NCBI GenBank assembly: GCA_002401455.1
Contig: NVTE01000003.1
Coordinates: 193,187 to 257,186, forward strand
Source of the DNA: Alphaproteobacteria bacterium
GTDB taxonomy: Bacteria; Pseudomonadota; Alphaproteobacteria; Sphingomonadales; Emcibacteraceae
Direction: 5' to 3'
DNA: 64,000 nt
The notes under the pieces are model-generated. The model had not been told where the DNA came from. It was given only the letters and a program-made list of their open reading frames with translations, and did not search any database. Below are positions 46,062-54,807 of the stretch, one piece after another; position 1 is the first letter of the stretch; each line of letters opens with the position of its first letter. A program made the position numbers and the translations under genes.

Positions 46062-46615
46062 ATAAGCATGAGGAAAGGCTTCAATTCTATGAGATAACAG
46101 GGACGTGGTTATCAGCAATAATAATGATTATTGGGGGTGTTTTTGGTATTTTCCAATATCTAGAACATAAGAACGATGTGAGAATTGAAAGGTCGATGAC
46201 CTTTGTCGAAAGATTTCAAGACAACACGGTGACCTTAAGTGCACGTAAAAATCTATCCCAAAGTATAGATGGTAAAATCGATGAGCTGAATGCCTTGCTG
46301 AGTAATAAAGACCTAAAGGCGGAAGAGTTATCAGCCTTGTTTGATGCTGAAATTGTCAAGCTTGTTAAACAAGACGTATTAACCGAGCATTTAAAGCATA
46401 TTTTCACTTTTTATGAGCAACTGGTTTATTGTGTTGAAATGGAACTCTGTGATCGGGACGTGGCCGATATGTTCTTTGAAACGGAAGCAAAATCACTGAT
46501 CAGGACGTATTATCCTTATATATGTTATATCCGCAAAGAATGGCATAATACTGAGGTGTATGCTTCAATTGTGAGATTTTATATTGGTGAAAATTCAGAA
46601 ATATGTAGGGAATAG
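46058..46615 (+). CDS. membrane-anchored protein, DUF4760-like
   Basis: A 185-residue protein with one N-terminal transmembrane helix (WLSAIIMIIGGVFGIFQYLE, residues about 18-37), then a helical cytosolic domain of about 145 residues (RIERSMTFVERFQDN, LKHIFTFYEQLVYCVEMELC). Single-helix proteins of this shape are often labelled DUF4760, but that match is an impression. The start ATG 46058 overlaps the lipoprotein stop. Together they could link the inner membrane and the outer membrane side. Function unknown. Confidence 0.6.
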   Translation: MNKHEERLQFYEITGTWLSAIIMIIGGVFGIFQYLEHKNDVRIERSMTFVERFQDNTVTLSARKNLSQSIDGKIDELNALLSNKDLKAEELSALFDAEIVKLVKQDVLTEHLKHIFTFYEQLVYCVEMELCDRDVADMFFETEAKSLIRTYYPYICYIRKEWHNTEVYASIVRFYIGENSEICRE

Positions 46616-46641
46616 AACTTTCCTCAGATTATAAAGCCTGG

Positions 46642-46679
46642 CAATCCAGAACGGCCATTTATTGTCCATATTTTACCTC
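46642..46679 (-). repeat. repeat copy 6, stub
   Basis: CAATCCAGAACGGCCATTTA at the left edge, then TTGTCCATATTTTACCTC. On the minus strand this gives a GAGGT ribosome site and the codons MDNKWPFWIAR, close to the oxoprolinase start [11 protein letters not shown]. Nothing further of the repeat is clear, although TTACTTGAT near 46694 recalls the right edge. It marks the end of the accessory stretch. Confidence 0.6.
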
Positions 46680-46738
46680 TATCTTTCTTTAGGTTACTTG
46701 ATATAGAGTATCCTGGAAAAGTTAAAGGAAATAGAAAT

Positions 46739-47464
46739 ATGTCGATCTGGTCTTCAATCATTGGCGGTGCCGCGGGCGGGGCGATTCTCGGGGGACCCAT
46801 CGGGGCGATCATCGGGGCCGTGGCCGGTCATTATCTGGGCAAAAAAATGGGAGACGGGCTCGGGGAGGCCACCGAACAAATCACCTTTACCATCGGGGTC
46901 ATCGCCCTGAGTGCCAAGATGGCCAAGGCCGACGGCCATGTGAGCCGGGAAGAAATTGATGCCTTCCGCCAGGCGTTCAAGGTGCCTGAGGGCGAGATGA
47001 AAAATGTCGCCCGGGTCTTTAACCTGGCCAAGCAGGAATCCACCGGCTTTGAGCCCTATGCCTGGCAACTGGCGAAACTATTTCACGACCGGCCGGCGAT
47101 GCTGGAAGAATTGCTCTGCATCCTGTTTCATATCGCCCGGGCCGATAATGTCATTCATCCGGCCGAGATGGAGTTTGTCAAAAATGTTTCGGATATTTTT
47201 GGCTTCAGCGCCGCCCAGTTCGATCGGATCAGGGCGGAGAACCTGGGGCCGGATAAGGCAGACCCTTATGAAATTCTGGGCATTACCCGGGCGGCGAGTG
47301 ATAAGGAAATAAAATCTGCCTACCGGAAATTGATCAAGGAACATCACCCTGACCTGCTGGCGTCCCAAGGCCTGCCCAAGGAATTCATCGACGTGGCCAA
47401 CGAAAAACTGTCGGTGATTAATGTTGCTTATGACCGTATTGAGAAAGAACGAGGAATGAAATAG
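46739..47464 (+). CDS. djlA: DjlA-like TerB/J-domain co-chaperone
   Basis: A 241-residue protein in three parts: a glycine-zipper membrane segment (GGAAGGAILGGPIGAIIGAV, about 7-32), a TerB-like helical domain (IALSAKMAKADGHVSREEID, ILFHIARADNVIHPAEMEF), and a C-terminal J domain (DPYEILGITRAASDKEIKSA with HPD in KEHHPDLL). This is the order of DjlA, an inner-membrane co-chaperone of DnaK. AAAGGAAA precedes the start. It opens the ordinary gene stretch right of the repeat array and may be cotranscribed with the two genes that follow. Confidence 0.9.
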   Translation: MSIWSSIIGGAAGGAILGGPIGAIIGAVAGHYLGKKMGDGLGEATEQITFTIGVIALSAKMAKADGHVSREEIDAFRQAFKVPEGEMKNVARVFNLAKQESTGFEPYAWQLAKLFHDRPAMLEELLCILFHIARADNVIHPAEMEFVKNVSDIFGFSAAQFDRIRAENLGPDKADPYEILGITRAASDKEIKSAYRKLIKEHHPDLLASQGLPKEFIDVANEKLSVINVAYDRIEKERGMK

Positions 47465-47466
47465 CC

Positions 47467-48351
47467 ATGCCGGTTCATCACCTCCTCTTTGCCTTTGTCG
47501 TCTCCATCGTCTGGGGAGTGAATTTTGTGGTGATGAAGATTGGCCTGGATTATATGTCGCCGTTTCTGTTTGTTACGGTGCGCTTTACCATTGTGCTGAT
47601 GTTAATGCTGCCCTGGTTGCACCTGGTCAAGGGCCAAATGAAGTTGATCATCGGCGTCGCCCTTTGTCTCGGCGGAATTCATTTTACTTTTGTCATCATG
47701 GGGCTGGATCTGGTGGAAAATATCACCTCCATTATTATCATAGTCCAGATGCATGTGCCGCTGACCCTGATTATGGCGCATTTTTTCCTAAAGGAGAAAC
47801 TAAGTTACTGGCGCAGCAGCGGCATTGTGGTCGCCTTTCTGGGCATATTGATCATCAGCTTTGATCCAGCGATTTTGAGCGAGCGCATTGCCATTGTCAT
47901 TGTCTTTATTGCCACATTATTCTATTCCACTGGGGCTGTCCTCATGCGCAGGCTGCAGGATGTGGGGGTCTTTAACATGCAGGGCTGGACTGCTGTTGTG
48001 GCCATTCCCATTTTGCTCAGCCTGTCGCTTTATACTGAGTCCGGTCAGCTGGACCAGATCAGGGCGATGGATCTGACCGGCTGGAGTACTGTTTTCTATA
48101 CGGCGGTCCTGTCGTCTGTTGTCGGTTACGGCGGCATGAATTTTCTGCTGAAACATCATCCAGTGACCTTGATTGCTCCCATATTTCTTAGCACCCCGAT
48201 CTTTGCCACGGTAGCAGCTGTGGTCGTCTTTGATGAGGCCTTGACCGGGCGGTTTCTCGCCGGAGCCAGCCTGACGCTGCTCGGGCTGGCGGTGATCCAT
48301 CTGCGCGATTGGTGGAAGAAACGCCAGGTGGTCGAGGAGTTGTTGCCGTGA
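47467..48351 (+). CDS. DMT-superfamily transporter (EamA type)
   Basis: A 294-residue membrane protein with ten hydrophobic segments in two homologous halves. EamA features are VSIVWGVNFVVMKIGLDYM in the first half and AVLSSVVGYGGMNFLLKHHP and TPIFATVAAVVVFDEAL in the second. It exports or exchanges small metabolites such as amino acids; the substrate is unknown. It starts 2 bases after djlA and overlaps the amidase start by 4 bases (GTGA), so the three genes form an operon. Confidence 0.9.
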   Translation: MPVHHLLFAFVVSIVWGVNFVVMKIGLDYMSPFLFVTVRFTIVLMLMLPWLHLVKGQMKLIIGVALCLGGIHFTFVIMGLDLVENITSIIIIVQMHVPLTLIMAHFFLKEKLSYWRSSGIVVAFLGILIISFDPAILSERIAIVIVFIATLFYSTGAVLMRRLQDVGVFNMQGWTAVVAIPILLSLSLYTESGQLDQIRAMDLTGWSTVFYTAVLSSVVGYGGMNFLLKHHPVTLIAPIFLSTPIFATVAAVVVFDEALTGRFLAGASLTLLGLAVIHLRDWWKKRQVVEELLP

Positions 48352-49070
48352 TCGTTCAGCCCTCGCCAAACTTTAATGACCGGCCGTCCCTGGCAAAGGT
48401 TAAGTATCTGATCTTGCATTATACCGGCATGGCGACGGGGGCAGAGGCGCTGGAGCGGTTGTGCGACAAGGCGTCACAGGTCAGTGCCCATTATCTGATT
48501 GAGGAAGATGGCCGGGTCTATTCCCTGGTGCCCGAAGATAAACGCGCCTGGCATGCGGGGGTGGCGGCCTGGGAAGGCGACCGTGATATTAACAGCCTGT
48601 CGATTGGGATTGAGCTGGTTAATCCGGGCCATGACAGTCCGGGCTATGTCGGCGATTACCGACCCTTTCCAGAGGCACAGATGACGGCCCTGACCGGGCT
48701 GTGTGGGCAAATTATATCCCGCCATCAGATTGCACCCTGGCATGTTCTGGGTCATTCAGATGTGGCCCCGGACCGAAAGTGTGACCCGGGCGAACTGTTC
48801 AATTGGCAGGGATTGGCGGCCGAAGGTATCGGCCTCTTGCCAATCAATGTGGAAGGACAGGGTGTCGGTAGTCCGGTTGAGGTCGGGGTCACTCAGCAAA
48901 AATTATCCGATTATGGATATCAGATTGCCGTGACCAACCGCCTGGACTCGCAGACGTCAGCGGTCATTCGTGCCTTTCAGCAGCATTTCAGGCCCGCCAA
49001 TGTCAGCGGGACTTTTGATCAGGAATGCGGAGCCCTGTTAGAGGGCTTGCTGAGCGCAAAGGCTCACTGA
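48348..49070 (+). CDS. N-acetylmuramoyl-L-alanine amidase (AmiD/AmpD-like)
   Basis: A 240-residue enzyme starting at GTG 48348 with GAGGAG 8 bases upstream. The amidase_2 domain has zinc ligands in KYLILHYTGMA (His), VLGHSDVAPDRKCDPG (His, then Asp or Cys) and the ISIGIELVNPG-like SIGIELVNPGHD. A C-terminal peptidoglycan-binding domain follows: TNRLDSQTSAVIRAFQQHF. It has no signal peptide or lipobox, which favours a cytosolic AmpD-like role in recycling muropeptides; AmiD proteins with this two-domain form are usually lipoproteins. It ends 7 bases inside a convergent small gene. Confidence 0.9.
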   Translation: MIVQPSPNFNDRPSLAKVKYLILHYTGMATGAEALERLCDKASQVSAHYLIEEDGRVYSLVPEDKRAWHAGVAAWEGDRDINSLSIGIELVNPGHDSPGYVGDYRPFPEAQMTALTGLCGQIISRHQIAPWHVLGHSDVAPDRKCDPGELFNWQGLAAEGIGLLPINVEGQGVGSPVEVGVTQQKLSDYGYQIAVTNRLDSQTSAVIRAFQQHFRPANVSGTFDQECGALLEGLLSAKAH

Positions 49071-49270
49071 TCCGGCTCAAGGGTTTCACCGGTATAGCTG
49101 GCCTTGCTGTTATCGGGACGCAGGCCTTCGGGCAATGTTTTTAGGGTTTTTTTAGTATTTGGTCCGGCGGGACCATGTTCAAATACATAGTCTTCGCCGC
49201 CCGAACATCCGGCGGTAAAGCTTGTGACCAATCCGGCATAGATCAGCGTTGTGATTGTATTTCTGAACAT
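49064..49270 (-). CDS. small putative lipoprotein
   Basis: A 68-residue protein with lipobox VTSFTAGC (cysteine at about residue 22) after a weakly hydrophobic leader. The mature part SGGEDYVFEHGPAGPNTKKT is short and polar with no recognised domain. Its end overlaps the amidase gene by 7 bases in a convergent layout. Unknown function. Confidence 0.6.
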   Translation of the reverse strand: MFRNTITTLIYAGLVTSFTAGCSGGEDYVFEHGPAGPNTKKTLKTLPEGLRPDNSKASYTGETLEPDQ

Positions 49271-49457
49271 AACTTAACATCCCGTCAGTTTGTGATATTT
49301 TTCAGTGTGATTTTTGCAATGTGCCTGAGTTTTGAGCCGAAGGCAAGACGCGGAGCATATTTATCAAGAATTAAACCTATCCTTAAAACTTTGTCAATAT
49401 TTTTGGCGTAAAGTGTGAGTAGAAAATAGGGTCGTTCCCAGAAATGAAGGAAGAATT

Positions 49458-49805
49458 ATGACTGGTTCGTCAGCCAAGAAAAAAGCTGAAAAAATCAGTA
49501 GTATAAAGCAAGGCATGCAATGTATGCGGTCTAATAAGAGGCGGACGGTTGTCTGGCCGGCGACGTTATATGTGGGCGAATTTGAATTTCGCTCAACCCT
49601 GTACGATATTTCACTGGGTGGTTTGCGCCTGAAACTTGCCCTGCCGTTGGCTCGGGGAACGGAGACTACCGTTAAAATCAAAAATCAGGTCAGTCTGAAT
49701 GCCCGGGTTGTCTGGTGTACCGGAGAGTTTATGGGCCTGAAATTCACCGACCCCGTTGATGTGGTTACCAAGACGCTGGGAGCTTTATCAAAGGGCCTGA
49801 AATAG
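49458..49805 (+). CDS. PilZ-domain protein
   Basis: A 115-residue protein with a single PilZ domain: the arginine motif region SNKRRTVVWPATLYVG, then YDISLGGLRLKL matching D/N-x-S-x-x-G, and the closing strands ARVVWCTGEFMGLKF. PilZ domains bind cyclic di-GMP, but here the arginine run is KRR rather than the strict RxxxR, so binding is uncertain. The N terminus is basic with no membrane part. It could act on motility, adhesion or pilus function; the Tad pilus genes are 11 kb away. Confidence 0.85.
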   Translation: MTGSSAKKKAEKISSIKQGMQCMRSNKRRTVVWPATLYVGEFEFRSTLYDISLGGLRLKLALPLARGTETTVKIKNQVSLNARVVWCTGEFMGLKFTDPVDVVTKTLGALSKGLK

Positions 49806-49879
49806 GTTTAAAGCAGCCGCTAAAATCATTTTTCATTTTTTTACTGTTTATTATCCCTGAATTAGACTAATTTGCCCCT

Positions 49880-50270
<391 letters not shown>

Positions 50271-50278
50271 AAATTTTC

Positions 50279-50536
50279 TTAGTATCTTCTGCCCACGGGT
50301 TTTATGAATTCGTATTCTAAGACTTCAACAATTTTGTCGATGATAAAACCCTTGCGTTCAGGGTATTTGAGTCGAATCTTTTGGAGCGCCTCTTCTTCGG
50401 TTTCTCCCTCGAAGGTGAAGAACTGTAAATGTGCCCAGTCACTGTTGAAATTTGGGTGATCTTTATTTTGTTTGCTCATTTCACGGACTTGTTGGTTAAA
50501 TATAGAAACTTCAAATCTTTTGGGGGGGGGCGCCAT
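50279..50536 (-). CDS. small conserved-looking protein, C9 tract at the N terminus
   Basis: An 85-residue protein. From ATG 50536 it reads MAPPPKRFEVSIFNQQVREM, where the three prolines are encoded by nine C (plus-strand G at 50522-50530). It continues HLQFFTFEGETEEEALQKIR and ERKGFIIDKIVEVLEYEF. The beta-alpha pattern suggests a small alpha/beta fold; I cannot name it. A frame extends to 50587. A second ATG at 50479 lies after the tract, so slippage would switch off or shorten the product. Convergent with rnpB, 8 bases apart. Confidence 0.6.
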   Translation of the reverse strand: MAPPPKRFEVSIFNQQVREMSKQNKDHPNFNSDWAHLQFFTFEGETEEEALQKIRLKYPERKGFIIDKIVEVLEYEFIKPVGRRY

Positions 50537-50599
50537 AATTATTAAACTTTCCGAAAAGGTGTGCAACATGGGGTGATTTTCAATCATATAGGGATTGCT

Positions 50600-50635
50600 T
50601 TAAGAAAAAATTAAGGTTTGTTAAAGGTTGATTAA
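50600..50635. promoter_or_regulatory. tandem CtrA-type boxes
   Basis: TTAA-GAAAAAA-TTAA (50600-50614) and TTAA-AGGTTGA-TTAA (50621-50635) both match the CtrA consensus TTAA-N7-TTAA exactly. They are 21 bases apart, two helical turns. They lie between the small gene at 50536 (minus) and the peptidase gene at 50775 (plus). Either could be the target. Confidence 0.6.
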
Positions 50636-50774
50636 GATTCTCGTAAAATTGCATATTATATTTCAGCAGTTTTTACGGCATAGGACGCTGACCGGGATTG
50701 AAAAGATGACAGGCTCGGCAAAATTATATAGGCTAAACTAAAATTATAAGTCATTAAAAATAACGGAATAATAT

Positions 50775-53009
50775 ATGTCATTTTTTAAGCCTTCTATGCT
50801 CTTGACTTTAGGGGTCTGCCTTTGGGTTTCCACCGCCTATGCCGAACAAAAATCCCCTGATAGATTAACCATCGACAGGATCACCTCCAGCCCGGCCTTG
50901 GCCGGAAATTCGCCACAGGAGGTGAAATTCTCTCCCGATGGCTCACGGGTAACTTTCCTGCGGCCCAGTAAGCTTGATTACAAGGTGCTTGATCTGTGGG
51001 AATATAATCTGGCGGACACGACATCCCGGCTGTTGGTGGCCGCGACGTCGATCACCGGTGGTGCGGAGAAACTGTCCCAGGTTGAGCGCGCGCGGCGGGA
51101 AAGGATGCGGATCAGTAGCACGGGCATTGTCGCCTACAGTTGGTCAAAAGATGGCCGAAAATTGTTGTTTCCCTTGGGCGGTGACCTGTATCAATATGAC
51201 CTGAGCAGTGGCAAGGCCCATCGCCTGACAGAGTCCCCGGCTTATGAAACCGATAGCCGCTTTTCGCCCCAGGGTAATTATGTCTCCTATATCCTCGATC
51301 ATAATATTCATCTGGTGGATGTGGCACAGGGCACAGCGCGGACCCTGACCACTTCTCCGTCGCCGACCATCAAGAATGGCAGTGCTGAGTTCATCGCCAT
51401 GGAAGAACTGGACCGGGATACCGGCTATTGGTGGTCTGAAGATGAAAAATATATTGCCTTCATCCAGTTTGACGAAGCACCGGTGGAAATCAGCCAGCGC
51501 TATGAGGTTAACCGGGATGACTTCAAGGTCCTGACCGAGCGCTATCCCCGGGCCGGCACCCCCAACGTTACCCTGAAACTGGGCATTATGACCATCAAGA
51601 CCGGCAAGGTGGTCTGGGTTGATCTGGGCAACAACGAAGACATCTATCTGGCGCGGGTTCAATGGCTGCCCGATAACAGTGGGGTCTTTTTTCAACGCCT
51701 TGACCGGGAGCAGAAGCGGCTCGACCTGATCTTTGCCGATGTCAAAAGCGGCCAGACCCGGACTGTCCTGACGGAAACGTCAAAATACTGGATCAATCTG
51801 CAGGATAACCTTAAATTCATCAAGGACAGCTCAGAATTCCTCTGGGGCTCGGAACGCAGCGGCTATAATCATCTGTATCATTATAAGATTGATGGCACCC
51901 TGATTGGCCAGCTGACTGCGGGCGATTGGGTGATGACCGAATTGCTGCAGGTGGATGAGAAGGCTGGCGAGGTGTATTTTTCCGGCTTTGCCGACACACC
52001 GCTCGAACATCATCTCTATAGGGTGTCTTTAGTGGACCCTGCGGCGACCAAACCCCAGCGGATTTCGAAAGCCGGGGGCTGGCATAAGTTTGTCTTTCCC
52101 GAGAAATCAACGGACTATATCGACACTTATTCAGACCCCAAGACGCCTGATCAGGTGTCAATTCGCACGTCTGCTGGCGAGCTTGTGACCTGGATCGACC
52201 AGAATGAACTGGCCGGGGACCACCCTTATTTCCCCTATCTTGACCGTCATATTGAGCCTGAATTTGGCAAGTTCACCGGTCCCGGCGGCGAAGACCTTTA
52301 TTACCGCATGTATAAACCGGCAGATATGGAAAAAGGTCGGAAATATCCGGTGATCTTTTCTGTATATGGCGGACCACATGTCCAGTTGGTTAAGAGGAGC
52401 TGGGACAAGTCCTTCCATCAGGTCCTGGCCCAGAGTGGCTATATTGTCTTCACCCTTGATAACCGGGGCAGCTATAATCGCGGTGTCGAGTTTGAAGGTG
52501 GGCTTTATCGACAGATGGGCAAGGTCGAAGTGGAAGACCAGGTGGCCGGGGCGGAATTCCTCAGGTCATTCGATTTTGTCGACCCGGACCGGATCGGAAT
52601 TTGGGGTCATAGTTACGGCGGTTATATGACTCTGATGGCGCTGTTTAAGGCTCCTGACGTGTTCAAGGTCGGCGTGTCTGGAGCACCGGTCACCGAATGG
52701 CGATTCTATGATACCGCCTATACCGAACGTTACCTGGGCCATCCAGGGGCTAATAAGGATGTCTATGACAAGAGCAGTGTTTTTCCTTATGTTAAAAACC
52801 TCAAAGGCAAATTGCTGCTGGTTCACGGTATGGCCGATGATAATGTGATTTTCAATAACAGCAGTAAGCTGCTGGATGAATTGCAGAAAAACGCCATCCA
52901 GTTTGACTTCATGGCCTATCCCGGACAGACCCACAGGATTGGCAGTGACAAGATGCGCCAACGGCATTTCCTGACCCTGATCAAAAATTATTTTGATGAG
53001 TATTTGTAG
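50775..53009 (+). CDS. dipeptidyl peptidase IV, S9 family
   Basis: A 744-residue periplasmic serine peptidase with signal peptide MLLTLGVCLWVSTAYA. The beta-propeller half has the DPP IV glutamates in AMEELDRDTGYWWSEDEKY, which hold the substrate amino end. The alpha/beta hydrolase half has Ser613 in GIWGHSYGGYMTL, Asp688 or 689 in VHGMADDNV and His720 in PGQTHRIGS. It releases X-Pro or X-Ala dipeptides from the N terminus of peptides. Similar enzymes serve peptide use in environmental bacteria. Tandem CtrA-type boxes lie 140 bases upstream. Confidence 0.95.
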   Translation: MSFFKPSMLLTLGVCLWVSTAYAEQKSPDRLTIDRITSSPALAGNSPQEVKFSPDGSRVTFLRPSKLDYKVLDLWEYNLADTTSRLLVAATSITGGAEKLSQVERARRERMRISSTGIVAYSWSKDGRKLLFPLGGDLYQYDLSSGKAHRLTESPAYETDSRFSPQGNYVSYILDHNIHLVDVAQGTARTLTTSPSPTIKNGSAEFIAMEELDRDTGYWWSEDEKYIAFIQFDEAPVEISQRYEVNRDDFKVLTERYPRAGTPNVTLKLGIMTIKTGKVVWVDLGNNEDIYLARVQWLPDNSGVFFQRLDREQKRLDLIFADVKSGQTRTVLTETSKYWINLQDNLKFIKDSSEFLWGSERSGYNHLYHYKIDGTLIGQLTAGDWVMTELLQVDEKAGEVYFSGFADTPLEHHLYRVSLVDPAATKPQRISKAGGWHKFVFPEKSTDYIDTYSDPKTPDQVSIRTSAGELVTWIDQNELAGDHPYFPYLDRHIEPEFGKFTGPGGEDLYYRMYKPADMEKGRKYPVIFSVYGGPHVQLVKRSWDKSFHQVLAQSGYIVFTLDNRGSYNRGVEFEGGLYRQMGKVEVEDQVAGAEFLRSFDFVDPDRIGIWGHSYGGYMTLMALFKAPDVFKVGVSGAPVTEWRFYDTAYTERYLGHPGANKDVYDKSSVFPYVKNLKGKLLLVHGMADDNVIFNNSSKLLDELQKNAIQFDFMAYPGQTHRIGSDKMRQRHFLTLIKNYFDEYL

Positions 53010-53015
53010 GCAAAA

Positions 53016-53900
53016 CTAACCCGGGTGATAGGAGGACGTCAGGCCACAGATCAGGGGTTCCTGCTGGGTGATGATGTCGGATAGAAAGTCACGGCAGGCC
53101 CGCACCCGGGCGGTGGACCTCAAATCAACATGACTGAGAACCCAGACCCCCCAGGTTGACGGGGCGAGATCCAGGTCCAGACGCCGCAGGTCATCACAGC
53201 TATCGCCGATATAACAGGGCATTCTCGCCACGCCCATATGATGTCGGACACAGGCGAGCAGGGTCGAGATATCGCTGATCTTCATGGTGACGGCGGCCTG
53301 GGGAAAATGCTGCTTAACCCAGTCTGGTTGGGCATTTGGCCCGCTATTTTCCCAGAGGACCACATGGTCCGGCACGGGATGCTTGCACAGGTAACCTCGG
53401 CTGGCATAAAGCCCGACTCCCAGGGGTAGAACTTTTTTCCCGATCAGATAATCCGGCGGGTTGGGGGTTAGGCGTAACGCAATGTCAGCCTGCCGGGCCG
53501 CCAGGTCCAGTAGGCCGCTGGAACTTGACAGGGTCAGGTCAATTGCGGGGTAGGCCTGTCTAAACCTCACCAGATAGGGCACCACAAGATGATCAAGCAC
53601 ATCATGGGCGGCGGTGAGCGATAGGGGGCCGGTTAACTGGGCATCGAGGCCAAATATCTTACGATCAACGGCCTGGGCCTGCTCCTCCATGACCAGGGCG
53701 TGGGGATAAAGATTTTCCCCGGCCTGGGTCATCTCATAGCCGGTTTTAACCCGGTGAAACAGGCGACTGTCCAGCGTCTGTTCCAGGGCCGCGATCCGGC
53801 GGGCAATGGTGGTATGTTTCACCCCCAGCGCCTGGCCCGCACCGCTCAGGGTTTTAGCCCTGGACAGGGCGAGAAAATATCTGAAATCATCCCAGTTCAT
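53016..53900 (-). CDS. LysR-family transcriptional regulator
   Basis: A 294-residue regulator: N-terminal helix-turn-helix FRYFLALSRAKTLSGAGQAL and TIARRIAALEQTLDSRLFHR. The ligand-binding half contains DIALRLTPNPPDYLIGKKV and ACVRHHMGVARMPCYIGD. It is divergent from a glutathione transferase gene 134 bases away, so it is likely to regulate that gene and itself. The effector is unknown. It converges on the peptidase gene with a 6-base gap. Confidence 0.93.
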   Translation of the reverse strand: MNWDDFRYFLALSRAKTLSGAGQALGVKHTTIARRIAALEQTLDSRLFHRVKTGYEMTQAGENLYPHALVMEEQAQAVDRKIFGLDAQLTGPLSLTAAHDVLDHLVVPYLVRFRQAYPAIDLTLSSSSGLLDLAARQADIALRLTPNPPDYLIGKKVLPLGVGLYASRGYLCKHPVPDHVVLWENSGPNAQPDWVKQHFPQAAVTMKISDISTLLACVRHHMGVARMPCYIGDSCDDLRRLDLDLAPSTWGVWVLSHVDLRSTARVRACRDFLSDIITQQEPLICGLTSSYHPG

Positions 53901-54033
53901 CTTGGTAGTCCGTGGTTAAGGTTATTTGCTGCCCATTATTGCACATCTAAAGTGCCAAAACGATTATTTACTTCCTTTTATACACATTATAATTTGGCCT
54001 CATTCCTTAACCACCAGAAAGCAGAGGCCCCTT

Positions 54034-54756
54034 ATGGTCAATAGTTCAGAAAACCCCTTCACTCTTAACAGTTATAAACCCCTGACCCTTATCAGTCATA
54101 AATTATGTCCCTATGTGCAGCGTGCTGTCATTGCCCTGCAGGAACGCGGCCTGGATTATAGCCGCATTGATATTGACCTTAGTGAAAAACCTGATTGGTT
54201 TTTAGCCTTGTCGCCGTTGGGCAGGGTGCCTGTTTTGGTCATTGATAACACCACTGTGCTCTTCGAATCCGCCGTGATTGCCGAATATATCAATGATATC
54301 AGTGGCGCAGAATTGCTTAGCAGGACGGCCGTGGAAAAAGCCCGTCAACGGGCCTGGATCGAATTTGCTTCGGCCACCCTCAGCGATATCGCCAAACTGT
54401 ATTCCGTCAGGGATGAACCGGCATTTAAAGAGGCCGTCAATCACCTAGGGGATAAATGGGGCCGTTTAGAACAGAATGGCACACTGTCTGACTTTTTCAA
54501 TGGGCAAGGTTTTACCCTGGTTGATGCCGCTTTTGCTCCCCTTTTCCGTTATTTTGACCTATTTGAAAAAATTACTGAATTTGACTTCCTGACAGATTTT
54601 ACCAAGGTTGCCCATTGGAGAAAATCCCTGGCAAAACGTCCCTCAGTCATTGCCGCTGTCGGGGACGACTATTCAGGTTTGCTCAGTCAATTTCTGATGA
54701 AGCGCCCGTCATACCTGGGGGGGCTGGCACGTCAATATTTTCTCGAAACGGCTTAG
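54034..54756 (+). CDS. glutathione S-transferase family protein
   Basis: A 240-residue GST. The thioredoxin-like N domain has LISHKLCPYVQRAVIALQER, where CPYVQR is the omega-like active-site motif with Cys as catalytic residue. LGRVPVLVID (cis-Pro) and LFESAVIAEYI (glutathione contact) follow. The helical C domain has TLVDAAFAPLFRYFDLFEK. I start at ATG 54034, with AGAGG upstream, because the open frame before it is not family-like. Divergent from a LysR gene, which probably controls it. Roles include reduction or conjugation of xenobiotics. Confidence 0.92.
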   Translation: MVNSSENPFTLNSYKPLTLISHKLCPYVQRAVIALQERGLDYSRIDIDLSEKPDWFLALSPLGRVPVLVIDNTTVLFESAVIAEYINDISGAELLSRTAVEKARQRAWIEFASATLSDIAKLYSVRDEPAFKEAVNHLGDKWGRLEQNGTLSDFFNGQGFTLVDAAFAPLFRYFDLFEKITEFDFLTDFTKVAHWRKSLAKRPSVIAAVGDDYSGLLSQFLMKRPSYLGGLARQYFLETA

Positions 54757-54807
54757 GTCACGGGTTTGTCATAGGCCTCTTGTAAGCCGGTGAAAAACAC
54801 TCAGGAG

